Source of the DNA: Segatella copri
GTDB lineage: Bacteria > Bacteroidota > Bacteroidia > Bacteroidales > Bacteroidaceae
Assembly (NCBI RefSeq): GCF_019127135.1
Contig: NZ_JAHOEA010000026.1
Coordinates: 1-55,374 of the forward strand
Length of the DNA: 55,374 bases
Direction: 5' to 3'
In this document: piece by piece, positions 25,135-33,349 of the stretch
How the letters are laid out: each line of letters opens with the position of its first letter
How positions within the stretch are numbered: the stretch's first letter is position 1
The notes under the pieces: model-generated
Told to the model about the DNA's origin: nothing
The model's input: only the letters and a program-made list of their open reading frames with translations
Database searches by the model: none
Translations under genes and position numbers: made by a program

Positions 25135-27591
25135 ATGGATTTACTGAACGACTTGAACGAAGCGCAGCGTGCTGCGGTAGAATATATTGACGGACCTTCG
25201 CTGGTGATAGCCGGTGCTGGTTCGGGTAAGACGCGTGTACTTACTTATAAGATAGCTTACCTCCTTAGCCAGGGCATGAAACCCTGGAGTATCATGGCGC
25301 TCACCTTTACCAACAAGGCAGCAAGAGAGATGAAGGAACGTATCGGAAAACTGGTGGGAAATGATCTCGCACAGCATCTCTATATGGGTACTTTCCACAG
25401 CATCTTCTCCCGAATCCTGAGAGCGGAGGCCGAGCATATCGGCTTCAACAACAACTTTACCATTTATGATGAAAGTGATTCGCGCTCGCTGATCAAGGCG
25501 ATTGTGAAGGAGATGGGACTGGATGATAAGAAGTATAAGCCTGCTGCCGTTCATGCCAAGATTTCGATGGCGAAGAACAACCTGATGAGTGCTGCGGCTT
25601 ATGAGAGTGATGCGGCAATCTTCGAGCAGAACAAGCGTGCGCAGATGCCTGAGGTTGGTAAGATTTTCGTGGCTTACGTGCAGCGTTGCAAGCAGGCTAA
25701 TGCCATGGATTTCGATGATTTGCTGACGCTTACCTATCAGCTTTTCAGGGAGCATGAGGATATTCGCCACAAATATGCCGCCCGCTTCGATTATGTCCTG
25801 GTGGATGAGTATCAGGATACCAACCACGTTCAGATGTCTATCGTCATGCAACTCTGTCAGGAGAAGCAGCGTGTTTGTGCCGTGGGTGATGACTCGCAGA
25901 GTATTTATAGCTTCCGTGGTGCCAATATCGATAATATTCTCAACTATCAGCGCCAGTTTCAGGGAACGCGTCTCTTCAAACTGGAACAGAACTACCGTTC
26001 TACCCAGACTATCGTTGAGGCGGCTAACAGTCTGATCAAGCATAACCGCAACCAGATTCCTAAGGATGTGTTCAGCGAGAATGCGAAGGGTGAGAAGATT
26101 CAGTATAAGCCTGCTTACAGCGACAAGGAAGAGGCGGTGATTGTGGCGAAGGATGTGAAGCGTATCCGGCGCGAGGATGGCTGCCAGTATAGTGATTTTG
26201 CCATTCTCTACCGTACCAATGCCCAGAGCCGCAGCTTCGAGGAGGAGTTCAGAAAGCAGGGTATTCCTTATCGCATCTATGGCGGACTGAGTTTCTACCA
26301 GCGCAAGGAAATTAAGGATATTATTGCTTATTTCCGTCTGGTGGCGAATCCGGATGATGAAGAGGCTATCAAGCGTATCATCAACTATCCGGCTCGTGGA
26401 ATCGGTGCTACTACGGTGCTGAAGATTGCTGACTGTGCCCATCAGAACCAGGTGAGTTTCTGGGAGGTAATCGGTGCTCCTGAGCAGTATGGACTGGCGG
26501 TTAACAAGGGTACGATGAACAAGCTGGAAACCTTCAGATTGCTGATTTCTTCGTTTATCGACCGGGCTCAAACTATAGATGTCTATGAATTGGGTGATGC
26601 TATTATTAAGGAGAGTGGTATCAGTCAGGATATCATGTCGGGCAAGGATGCCGATGATCTGGCACGTCAGGAGAACCTGGAGGAATTCTTGAGCGGTATG
26701 TCTGCTTTTGTGGAGGAACGCCGTGAAGAGGGTAGGTTCGATGAACTCTTCCTGCAGGATTATCTGCAGGATGTGGCGCTGCTAACCGATGCTGACAGCG
26801 ATGGTGATAAGGATGAACCTCGTGTATCTCTGATGACGGTCCATGCAGCCAAAGGTCTGGAGTTTCCTACGGTCTTCGTGGTAGGATTGGAAGAGAATAT
26901 CTTCCCGAGTCCGCTTTCTGCTGCTTCGCTCAGAGAACTGGAGGAGGAACGGAGATTGCTTTACGTAGCCATTACGCGAGCTGAGAAACATTGTATTCTG
27001 ACGAACGCCAAGAACCGCTGGAGATATGGCAAGATGGAGTTTGATAATCCGAGTCGCTTTATTGATGAGATTGACAGCAAGTTGATAGATAGTCAGGATG
27101 AGGCTGGTGGAAGCTTGTTTGGCTCTAGAGCTGATTCTTCGTCTGACCAGCCGGAGTGGGCGAGAGCGCAACGTCCTCGCAGACCTTGGGAGGATGCTGG
27201 TCAGCCTAGATACAGTAGCAGATATCAGAATTCGAAACCGGTAGCATCTCAGTTTGTGGCAGATCCTAAGCCTTCTCTTTCTGAAGGAAATTTCAAGTCT
27301 GTAAGAGCGCTGAATGCTGCTAAACGTTACATGGAGACGCATTCTTCTCATCCTGCTTCTCGCAGTACCGGATCTGCTGCATCATCAGTTTCTTCTTCTG
27401 CAGCATCATCTGCTGGCAGTTCTTCTTGCGGTTTGCAAGAGGGAATGAAGATTGAGCATCAGCGTTTTGGACGGGGAACGGTACTGAAGATTGAGGGAAC
27501 AGGTGAGAATACGAAGGCTACAGTAGAGTTTGTTCATTCTGGTACCAAACAGCTTTTGCTGAAATTTGCCAAGTTTACGGTTGTAGATTAA
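25135..27591 (+). CDS. uvrD: UvrD/PcrA-type superfamily 1A DNA helicase
   Basis: An 818-aa 3'-5' helicase acting in excision and mismatch repair and removal of recombinase. SF1A motifs occur in order: Q motif LNEAQRAAVEY, Walker A AGAGSGKTRVL near residue 27, ALTFTNKAA (Ia), DEYQDTN (II), GDDSQSIYSFRGA (III), NYRST (IV), MTVHAAKGLEFPTVFVVG (V) and YVAITRAEK (VI). A low-complexity Ser-rich linker precedes a C-terminal Tudor-like fold (MKIEHQRFGRGTVLKIEG), as in PcrA, which contacts RNA polymerase. A hairpin terminator follows. With uvrA in the same window it covers part of the repair machinery, though the genes are 20 kb apart. Confidence 0.94.
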   Translation: MDLLNDLNEAQRAAVEYIDGPSLVIAGAGSGKTRVLTYKIAYLLSQGMKPWSIMALTFTNKAAREMKERIGKLVGNDLAQHLYMGTFHSIFSRILRAEAEHIGFNNNFTIYDESDSRSLIKAIVKEMGLDDKKYKPAAVHAKISMAKNNLMSAAAYESDAAIFEQNKRAQMPEVGKIFVAYVQRCKQANAMDFDDLLTLTYQLFREHEDIRHKYAARFDYVLVDEYQDTNHVQMSIVMQLCQEKQRVCAVGDDSQSIYSFRGANIDNILNYQRQFQGTRLFKLEQNYRSTQTIVEAANSLIKHNRNQIPKDVFSENAKGEKIQYKPAYSDKEEAVIVAKDVKRIRREDGCQYSDFAILYRTNAQSRSFEEEFRKQGIPYRIYGGLSFYQRKEIKDIIAYFRLVANPDDEEAIKRIINYPARGIGATTVLKIADCAHQNQVSFWEVIGAPEQYGLAVNKGTMNKLETFRLLISSFIDRAQTIDVYELGDAIIKESGISQDIMSGKDADDLARQENLEEFLSGMSAFVEERREEGRFDELFLQDYLQDVALLTDADSDGDKDEPRVSLMTVHAAKGLEFPTVFVVGLEENIFPSPLSAASLRELEEERRLLYVAITRAEKHCILTNAKNRWRYGKMEFDNPSRFIDEIDSKLIDSQDEAGGSLFGSRADSSSDQPEWARAQRPRRPWEDAGQPRYSSRYQNSKPVASQFVADPKPSLSEGNFKSVRALNAAKRYMETHSSHPASRSTGSAASSVSSSAASSAGSSSCGLQEGMKIEHQRFGRGTVLKIEGTGENTKATVEFVHSGTKQLLLKFAKFTVVD

Positions 27592-27692
27592 GCCTCGTAT
27601 TTTACTTTAGTAAGTACGAAATACAGACATCTGTTCTTATTGGCAACGGGTATGTCTTTTGTCTGTAATTTTAGGTTTTTAACAAGATATTG

Positions 27693-27724
27693 GGCTCTTT
27701 AGTACGTAAAAGTATTAAAGAGCC
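27693..27724 (+). terminator. Terminator of uvrD
   Basis: GGCTCTTTA and TAAAGAGCC form a 9-bp stem with weak inner pairing, followed by TTAATTTTT. Confidence 0.8.
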
Positions 27725-27767
27725 TTAATTTTTACCCCTGTTATTCGTTTTTCTTATAACTTTTGTT

Positions 27768-27775
27768 TACTTTTG
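27768..27775 (+). promoter_or_regulatory. -7 element (TACTTTTG) of the outer-membrane barrel gene
   Basis: TACTTTTG followed by CAC sits 65 bases before the start; the -33 region shows only TTCG around 27744-27747. Confidence 0.5.
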
Positions 27776-27839
27776 CACTTGTTTTTAAGAACGATATGAA
27801 AAAAATAATTTGATATAAGGACTAATAAACAGAACGATT

Positions 27840-28655
27840 ATGAAAAAATTAATGATGGTGGCAGTAATTCTGCTTACTAGTGTAGGGAGTGTAATGGCGC
27901 AGAATGAGTACAAGCGTGGTATCTTTAACCATGTAGGTCTTAATGTAGGCGCAGGTACCGAGGGTATTAGTGTAGGTTTGGCAGCTCCAGTTACTAGTTT
28001 CTTTGAGGTTGAAGCGGGTGTGAATGTCATGCCATCTTTCAAACTGTCTGGTGATTTGGATGTAGATTATGATTCTAGTTCTTTGCCTCAGGTATCTGGA
28101 GTTAGTTATCCTAATCCTGCTACCATTCATGTTGATGGAGATTTCAGTCGTACCACCTTTAATGTAAAGGCTAATTTGTATCCTTTCGGTGGAGGCAGTA
28201 AGTTCTTTATCGCTGCAGGTTTGTCAATTGGTGGAGAGAAGATAGCAGAGGTTACCGGTTCATGCGACGAACTTCGTGAAATCTCTCAGAAGTTGCCTAC
28301 TCAGGATATGAAGGATCAATTCCATCAGGTTGTTGTTTCTACAGCTAATGCCAACTTGGGTGGTTACAATTTGGAGCTCGATGAGAACTACAATGTTCAG
28401 GGCGATATCCGTTGCAAGAATGTTCGTCCATACCTTGGTTTAGGTTTCGGTCGTCTTGTTCCGAAGAACCGTATCGGTTGCCGTTTTGAGTTGGGTTGCC
28501 AGTTCATGGGCAAGCTCAAGGTTTACCAGAATGGTAACGAGATAGATATCAATAAGGCATTGGAAGATGCTGGCGAGGATGATCTCTCTAAGTTCGTAAA
28601 AGACTTGAAAGTTTATCCTGTTTTGAAGTTCTCTCTTACAGGTAGAATCTTATAA
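27840..28655 (+). CDS. Outer membrane beta-barrel protein of unknown function
   Basis: A 271-aa protein with a signal peptide (MKKLMMVAVILLTSVGSVMAQ). The mature part has amphipathic strands (HVGLNVGAGTEGISVGLA, FFEVEAGVNVMPSFKLSG, TFNVKANLYPFGGGSKFFIAAGLS, VRPYLGLGFGRLVP, CRFELGCQFMGKLKVY) and ends with a strand VLKFSLTGRIL, as expected for an outer-membrane barrel of about 8-10 strands. Four Cys residues are present, an unusual number. No known porin family is recognised. It has its own promoter and terminator and strong codon bias, so it is probably an abundant outer-membrane protein. Confidence 0.7.
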   Translation: MKKLMMVAVILLTSVGSVMAQNEYKRGIFNHVGLNVGAGTEGISVGLAAPVTSFFEVEAGVNVMPSFKLSGDLDVDYDSSSLPQVSGVSYPNPATIHVDGDFSRTTFNVKANLYPFGGGSKFFIAAGLSIGGEKIAEVTGSCDELREISQKLPTQDMKDQFHQVVVSTANANLGGYNLELDENYNVQGDIRCKNVRPYLGLGFGRLVPKNRIGCRFELGCQFMGKLKVYQNGNEIDINKALEDAGEDDLSKFVKDLKVYPVLKFSLTGRIL

Positions 28656-28683
28656 TATTGATAAAGATTTATAAAAATAGTTC

Positions 28684-28709
28684 GGGCAAGACCATTAGTG
28701 GTCTTGCCC
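28684..28709 (+). terminator. Terminator of the outer-membrane barrel gene
   Basis: GGGCAAGACCA-TTAG-TGGTCTTGCCC is an 11-bp perfect stem with a 4-base loop, followed by TTTTTAATTTT. Confidence 0.95.
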
Positions 28710-28740
28710 TTTTTAATTTTATATACTATAAATTGAAAGC

Positions 28741-28998
28741 GTTCCCGCAGTAGCCTCACGGTCACTACGGGAACTTATATTACTAACATCTAACTTTAGC
28801 ATTTTGTTAAACTTAAAAACTAATCTTTTTAAAGAGAGAGAGCAAAAGCTCCTTTATCTATAAACATAAACCAAGTATTTCATATACATTTTTTACATTG
28901 TAAGTTCTTAGAAAAGTTAAATCCATAGACCGGTATTTCTACCCAATATCTTGAATATTTTTATCTTGTCAGTTTTTGATTATTCAATATTTTAATTT
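28741..28998 (-). ncRNA. Candidate ~260-nt small RNA or leader transcript
   Basis: No gene longer than 30 codons is found here, yet the minus strand has a consensus promoter at 29005-29036. The predicted transcript ends at a hairpin (28741-28774) with arms GTTCCCGTAGTG and its near complement, then GCTTTCAATTT. Inside are a GGAGC-TTTT-GCTC hairpin near 28840-28855 and a 22-codon frame (MDLTFLRTYNVKN..., start near 28921) that ends in TAG and then stays open for 14 more codons (IKELLLSLFKKISF). It may be an sRNA, a leader peptide, or a dispersed repeat. This block plus 28999-29115 is otherwise empty. Confidence 0.45.
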
Positions 28999-29004
28999 AC
29001 GCTG

Positions 29005-29036
29005 CAAAGATATAAAAAAAAACGGTAACTTCCAAA
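29005..29036 (-). promoter_or_regulatory. Consensus promoter facing a gene-free region
   Basis: The minus strand has TTTG at 29033-29036 and TATCTTTG at 29005-29012, exactly 20 bases apart, one of the best promoter matches in the window, yet no annotated gene lies downstream. Confidence 0.7.
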
Positions 29037-29115
29037 TGAGTTTAGTTTTATTTTGCGCTAAGTGGCGTCCCTGTAGTTTTATGCGGTCATTTTTAAGGAA
29101 TATGCGGTAAAAAGC

Positions 29116-29162
29116 AAGAGGGTGTATCATAAACAATCAAATGTTTAATGATACACCCTCTT
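29116..29162 (-). terminator. Terminator of the glgA-like/DUF4270/48-aa operon
   Basis: AAGAGGGTGTATCAT and its exact complement form a 15-bp stem (29116-29130, 29148-29162). The minus strand continues GCTTTTTACC. It lies 26 bases past the 48-aa gene. Confidence 0.88.
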
Positions 29163-29188
29163 GTGTAGGAGTTAGAACACTTTCGTGC

Positions 29189-29335
29189 CTATAGCGCTTC
29201 GTCTTCAGGACGTGGCATCTGTGTCTGGGGCTTCTGTTTCTTGCCTGACTTCATAAATAGTTTCTTTTTCTTGAGCCATGCAGCCTTGCGTATCTCGTAT
29301 TCTTCGCGGTGACGCTCCAAAAAATTATCTGCCAT
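29189..29335 (-). CDS. Small basic protein, 48 aa
   Basis: The frame from the ATG at 29333-29335 to TAG at 29189-29191 encodes MADNFLERHREEYEIRKAAW, then a Lys-rich middle (LKKKKLFMKSGKKQK) and an acidic end (RPEDEAL). Similar tiny basic proteins are common in Bacteroidota at this spot, sometimes misnamed in databases. Support for coding: it begins 33 bases after the DUF4270 stop, codon use is sensible, and a strong terminator follows. Highly charged and without hydrophobic segments, it might bind nucleic acid or ribosomes; that is a guess. Confidence 0.65.
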   Translation of the reverse strand: MADNFLERHREEYEIRKAAWLKKKKLFMKSGKKQKPQTQMPRPEDEAL

Positions 29336-29368
29336 GTTTCGTTCCTTTTTACTTTGCGTGATGAATGT

Positions 29369-30817
29369 TTATTCTTTTTCTTTAAACTTACTGTAAATCA
29401 CCTTTATCTGTATAGGACTTGTCTCCTTGCCGTTGCTGTCGGTGGTTATTACACCTCTTTTCAGTCGGGTAGAAGCGAGCGCCATATCGTGATTTATCTT
29501 GGTGATGACTGTAGTATAGCCCTGTGTAACCGTGATGATGCTTACAGGAACCAGTACAACCTTATCCCAGTTTTCACTCTTGCCCTTGTTCTTATACATG
29601 GCAGAAACCAGGTTGGCGATGTTCTGGAATGTATAGGCATTCTTATAAGTACCTGTATTGCTGTAGCTTGTGGTATAAGAAGTACGGCTATCTGCCAACT
29701 TGCTCTTTTCGAAGAACGACTGCAAACTGTCTTTCTGAACCATCAAGATGGTGCTTGGTGTAGCAAAGTTGTATGGGTTGTCTTCGTTTTCATTGTTGAG
29801 TCGTGGGAAAGAGATGGTAGCTGTGTTGAGCGTATCCTTCTCATGTCCCTTCATGATATCTTCGATAGGGAGGGTGACCTCGGTGAAGATACCTGCCGGC
29901 GACTTGAGGTAAGTCCATTTCTGCTGATTTGCCAACTGCTCCATGTTTTTATTCTCAATCTTGTTGAGCTGCAATACCTCTTCTGTTCCATCGAAACGGT
30001 TGTAGAGGCTATCTACTATGATACTATCTGTAACGCCATCTTTTGCCTTGGTCGTATATTGGCGTCTGTATTGGAAGATGAGCTCTGTATTCCAGATCTT
30101 AGCCATGTTACCTGTACCACCTACATTCTTGATATAGAAGCCAGGACAAACATTGTGCAGGAACTTGTAGTTGGTCTTGAAGTACTCTGGATGCTTTGCG
30201 TATGTCTGCAGAATATATGAGCCGTAGTTGTTATAAGTCTTACCATCTTTGGTATATGGCTTGTTCAAACTAATCTGGAAGTTCTTTACATCTGATGTGT
30301 TGCTCAAGTTGTAATTACTGCTCCAATGCTGATTGCTTTCGCTTACCCAGCCGTTTTTGAATGCATCATAATCAGAGTAATACTCTTGATCTTCTGCCAT
30401 TGGCTTGGTCATCTCGTAGGCTGTGACCTTCATTGGGGCGATAGTATCACCATAGTTGGCATTATATGAAATCAACAAGTAGCAACCATAAGCTTCAATA
30501 GAGCCGTTGTTGGCTTGCTTGATGGCAACTGTATCTACATCGAAAGAAGACAGTACGCCCAACTGGGTCATATAGTCACCCTTTACATAGTTGCCGGTTT
30601 CCGGGTCTTTCATCTTACCGATGAGACCGCTGTTGTTGCGGCTCAATACGGCACCTGAAACCATAGACTTTGTTGCTACAGGAAATACTGCGCTAGAGAT
30701 GTTGATGTTGTCAATATCGTTAGTGATGCTACCACCGATTCCCTCGGTGGTGTCATCACATGCAGCGAAAGTAAGCGCTGCTATTACTAATACTGTTAAG
30801 AGTCTTAAAATTTTCAT
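29369..30817 (-). CDS. DUF4270 family surface lipoprotein
   Basis: A 482-aa lipoprotein with lipobox LTFAAC (Cys20) followed by DDT, an acidic surface-export signal. The body matches DUF4270: an N-terminal block with SISSAVFPV-like text, a long beta-rich region, and a C-terminal part with a TYKNAYTFQNIANLVSAMY stretch. In Bacteroidota this family is regularly found next to a short glycogen-synthase-like gene and panC, as here. Function is unknown. It begins 35 bases after the glgA-like stop and is probably co-transcribed with it. Confidence 0.85.
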   Translation of the reverse strand: MKILRLLTVLVIAALTFAACDDTTEGIGGSITNDIDNINISSAVFPVATKSMVSGAVLSRNNSGLIGKMKDPETGNYVKGDYMTQLGVLSSFDVDTVAIKQANNGSIEAYGCYLLISYNANYGDTIAPMKVTAYEMTKPMAEDQEYYSDYDAFKNGWVSESNQHWSSNYNLSNTSDVKNFQISLNKPYTKDGKTYNNYGSYILQTYAKHPEYFKTNYKFLHNVCPGFYIKNVGGTGNMAKIWNTELIFQYRRQYTTKAKDGVTDSIIVDSLYNRFDGTEEVLQLNKIENKNMEQLANQQKWTYLKSPAGIFTEVTLPIEDIMKGHEKDTLNTATISFPRLNNENEDNPYNFATPSTILMVQKDSLQSFFEKSKLADSRTSYTTSYSNTGTYKNAYTFQNIANLVSAMYKNKGKSENWDKVVLVPVSIITVTQGYTTVITKINHDMALASTRLKRGVITTDSNGKETSPIQIKVIYSKFKEKE

Positions 30818-30852
30818 TATCCTTGTATGTATGTGTCTCTGTTGTCGGAATC

Positions 30853-31665
30853 TTATTCTGCGTCAGGACAAACCTTGTTGATGAAGTCTGCGTATGGCTC
30901 CTGGATATCTTCTCCCGGATAAGCCAGTACAGGCTTATTATTCTCCTTCGCATAATCAAAGAGAATCTGGTTAGCTTCTTCTTCACCTTCTACCACACCG
31001 TCGCTGTAGTCGATGGCGAGTTTGCCGAGCTCAATGAAGTTGAAGTCGTCCTGATAGCCGTCGAGCAGTTCAGACTTGGCATCACGGAAGGCAACGCAAC
31101 GTTTGAAGTTGGTACCCAGTTCACCCTTGAGTTCGTTGGTATAGAGAGCGGTAATCACCTTTGATTCTGCAAATGAAGGCTCTTCGCTGTAGGCAGTCTT
31201 TACGTAGAATGGTACTACTGCGCTAGCCCAACCCTGGCAGACGATTACGTCAGGCTGCCAGCGGAGCTTCTTCACGGTTTCCAATACGCCACGTGCAAAG
31301 AAGATAGCTCTTTCTCCGTTGTCGGCATATTCCTTTCCGTTTTCATCAGTACCCATCTGGCGGCTCTTGAAATAGTCGTCATTATCGATGAAATAAATCT
31401 GCTGTCGTGTTGTTGGTATAGATGCAACCTTGATGATCAGCGGATGGTCTGTATCATCTATGATAAGGTTCATACCAGACAGGCGAATGACCTCGTGCAA
31501 TTGTCCGCGACGCTCGTTGATGGTACCCCACTTAGGCATGAAGGTGCGGATCTCAAAACCTGCTTCCTGCATCTTCTGAGGCAGTTCGCGTCCCATGATT
31601 GACATGTGAGACTCGGCTACGTATGGGTCGATCTCCTGATTGATAAATAATACTTTTTTTGCCAT
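30853..31665 (-). CDS. Short glycogen/starch-synthase-like GT5 N-terminal domain protein
   Basis: A 270-aa protein matching only the N-terminal half of GT5 glycogen synthases (KKVLFINQEIDPYV, FEIRTFMPKWG, WQPDVIVCQGWASAVVPFY). The C-terminal Rossmann half that binds the nucleotide is absent, and the KxGGLxDV motif that contacts ADP-glucose is replaced by ESHMSIMGRELP. It is therefore unlikely to be a normal synthase by itself; it may be a regulator, a partner, or an enzyme with a changed substrate. The same truncated form is common in Bacteroidota, so it is not a recent deletion. It heads the operon with DUF4270 and is divergent from panC. Confidence 0.75.
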   Translation of the reverse strand: MAKKVLFINQEIDPYVAESHMSIMGRELPQKMQEAGFEIRTFMPKWGTINERRGQLHEVIRLSGMNLIIDDTDHPLIIKVASIPTTRQQIYFIDNDDYFKSRQMGTDENGKEYADNGERAIFFARGVLETVKKLRWQPDVIVCQGWASAVVPFYVKTAYSEEPSFAESKVITALYTNELKGELGTNFKRCVAFRDAKSELLDGYQDDFNFIELGKLAIDYSDGVVEGEEEANQILFDYAKENNKPVLAYPGEDIQEPYADFINKVCPDAE

Positions 31666-31697
31666 AAAATTTAAATTTTATTCTTACGAATTACGTG

Positions 31698-31705
31698 CAA
31701 AGGTA
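31698..31705 (-). promoter_or_regulatory. -7 element (TACCTTTG) of the glgA-like operon
   Basis: Minus-strand TACCTTTG lies 33 bases before the glgA-like start, in the 168-base divergent region shared with panC. No -33 box is seen at the correct distance. Confidence 0.5.
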
Positions 31706-31833
31706 CAAAAAAAACTTCAAATTAGGGCATTTTTTCTCCGAAATTCATTATTTTCGGCAATAATTCGCATATTTTTAGGTTTTTTCTTTCTCATTTGAGA
31801 AAAAAGTTGTTATTTTGCACCCGAAAACAGATT

Positions 31834-32691
31834 ATGACGATGAAAGTATTCAATAAGATTGTTGACCTCCAGAACGAACTCTTCATGTGTCGTAAGGAGG
31901 GAAAGGAAATCGGCCTTGTGCCAACTATGGGTGCGCTGCATGAGGGTCACGCCTCTCTTGTTAAGCGCAGTGTAAAGGAAAATGGCGTGACTGTGGTTTC
32001 TGTGTTCCTGAATCCTACACAGTTTAATGATCAGGGTGACTTGGATCGCTATCCTCGTACCCTCGATGCTGACTGCAAGCTCTTGGAGGCTTGTGGTGCA
32101 GACTATGTGTTTGCACCATCGGTGAAGGAAATGTATCCTACACCAGATACGCGCCACTTCGAGTTTCCACCTGTTTCTACCGTGATGGAGGGTGCCAAGC
32201 GCCCGGGTCATTTCAATGGTGTATGTCAGGTAGTGAGCCGTCTTTTCTATATCGTTCGACCAACCCGTGCTTATTTCGGTGAGAAGGATTGGCAGCAGAT
32301 TGCTGTCATCAAGCAGCTCGTGAAGTACATCAACAGCAATGTGCAGATTGTTGAGTGTCCTATCATCCGTGATGAGGATGGTTTGGCTAAGAGCAGCCGT
32401 AATACTTTGCTGGCTCCTGATGAGCGTGCCATTGCGCCAAACATCTATAAGGCCCTGAAGGAGAGTGTGGAGTATGCCAAGACTCATACCGTACAGGAAA
32501 CTCACGATAAGGTGGTTGCCAATATCAATGCTGTAGAGGGTCTGGAGGTAGAGTATTTCCAGATTGTGGATGGCGACAGCCTGCAGGATGTGTCTTCATG
32601 GGAGGATAGTGCATACGTGGTAGGTTGCATCACCGTTTATTGCGGTAAGACTCCTATCCGTCTCATCGACCATATCAAGTATAAAGGATAA
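31834..32691 (+). CDS. panC: Pantoate-beta-alanine ligase (PanC)
   Basis: About 285 aa from the ATG at 31834. The enzyme joins pantoate and beta-alanine with ATP to give pantothenate. Signatures: [18 protein letters not shown] (nucleotidylate HIGH-like loop), [20 protein letters not shown], and the KMSKS-like GLAKSSRN. Length fits the family; the longer frame from 31795 adds residues without homology. It is followed 61 bases later by panD, which supplies beta-alanine, so the pair carries out the last two steps of pantothenate synthesis. Confidence 0.96.
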   Translation: MTMKVFNKIVDLQNELFMCRKEGKEIGLVPTMGALHEGHASLVKRSVKENGVTVVSVFLNPTQFNDQGDLDRYPRTLDADCKLLEACGADYVFAPSVKEMYPTPDTRHFEFPPVSTVMEGAKRPGHFNGVCQVVSRLFYIVRPTRAYFGEKDWQQIAVIKQLVKYINSNVQIVECPIIRDEDGLAKSSRNTLLAPDERAIAPNIYKALKESVEYAKTHTVQETHDKVVANINAVEGLEVEYFQIVDGDSLQDVSSWEDSAYVVGCITVYCGKTPIRLIDHIKYKG

Positions 32692-32752
32692 ATTCCTCTA
32701 TAGATATTCTTTATTAAGTTTAATCCGTAACAGATCAAGTAATAACAGAACA

Positions 32753-33097
32753 ATGCAGATAGAAGTATTGAAGAGTAAGCTCCATTGTGTGACCGTAACT
32801 GAGGCTAACCTGAATTATATGGGTAGCATCACCATCGATGAGGACTTGATGGACGCTGCTAATCTGATTGCAGGCGAGAAGGTTCAGATCGTAGATAACA
32901 ACAATGGTGAGCGCTTGGAGACCTATATTATCAAGGGTGAGCGTGGCAGTGGTTGTATCTGCCTGAATGGTGCTGCAGCCCGCAAGGTGCAGGTGGGAGA
33001 TACCGTTATCATCATCGCTTATGCCCTGATGGACTTTGAGGAGGCTAAGACCTTCCAGCCAACCGTGGTTTTCCCTAAAGAGGGAAATAAGGTTTAA
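32753..33097 (+). CDS. panD: Aspartate 1-decarboxylase (PanD)
   Basis: A 114-aa proenzyme that makes beta-alanine from aspartate. It cleaves itself at Gly24-Ser25 in YMGSITID to form the pyruvoyl group; the motif is intact. The C-terminal core [19 protein letters not shown] matches the family. A long hairpin terminator follows the gene, so panC-panD is a closed two-gene operon. Confidence 0.96.
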   Translation: MQIEVLKSKLHCVTVTEANLNYMGSITIDEDLMDAANLIAGEKVQIVDNNNGERLETYIIKGERGSGCICLNGAAARKVQVGDTVIIIAYALMDFEEAKTFQPTVVFPKEGNKV

Positions 33098-33157
33098 ATA
33101 TCGTATGATGATATAGAATTGTATAAAGAATGATAATCTAGTATGATAATCATAAAG

Positions 33158-33201
33158 AATATGCGTTCCTGTGGATAGATGAATCCGTAGGAACGCATAT
33201 T
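33158..33201 (+). terminator. Terminator of panCD
   Basis: AATATGCGTTCCT and AGGAACGCATATT form a 13-bp stem; inner GGAT/ATCC bases extend it. TTGTTTTG follows on the plus strand. Confidence 0.85.
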
Positions 33202-33209
33202 TGTTTTGT

Positions 33210-33281
33210 GACGATAAACTTGCGTTTCGGTGTGGGGAAATAGCGGTAAGCCACATCGATGGTGATGCCCTGTTCACGGAT
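33210..33281 (-). pseudogene. Fossil fragment of cysN (sulfate adenylyltransferase subunit 1)
   Basis: Twenty-four minus-strand codons read [15 protein letters not shown] then PTPKRKFIV. This is the highly conserved switch I region of the GTPase CysN (typically [22 protein letters not shown], leading into ADTPGHEQY). Nothing of the P-loop before it or DTPGHE after it remains. The frame has no start and the flanks are noncoding. It is a relic of a lost or relocated sulfate-assimilation gene next to sbcC. Confidence 0.75.
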
Positions 33282-33349
33282 GGATAATGTATGTGTACCC
33301 TATATATAATGGTGTAATTACAATTTTATGAAGGTATAATTGCGATGGG

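Noticed and set aside
25141..26571. 476-codon minus-strand frame opposite uvrD
   Set aside because: Antisense shadow of a gene with complete helicase motifs.
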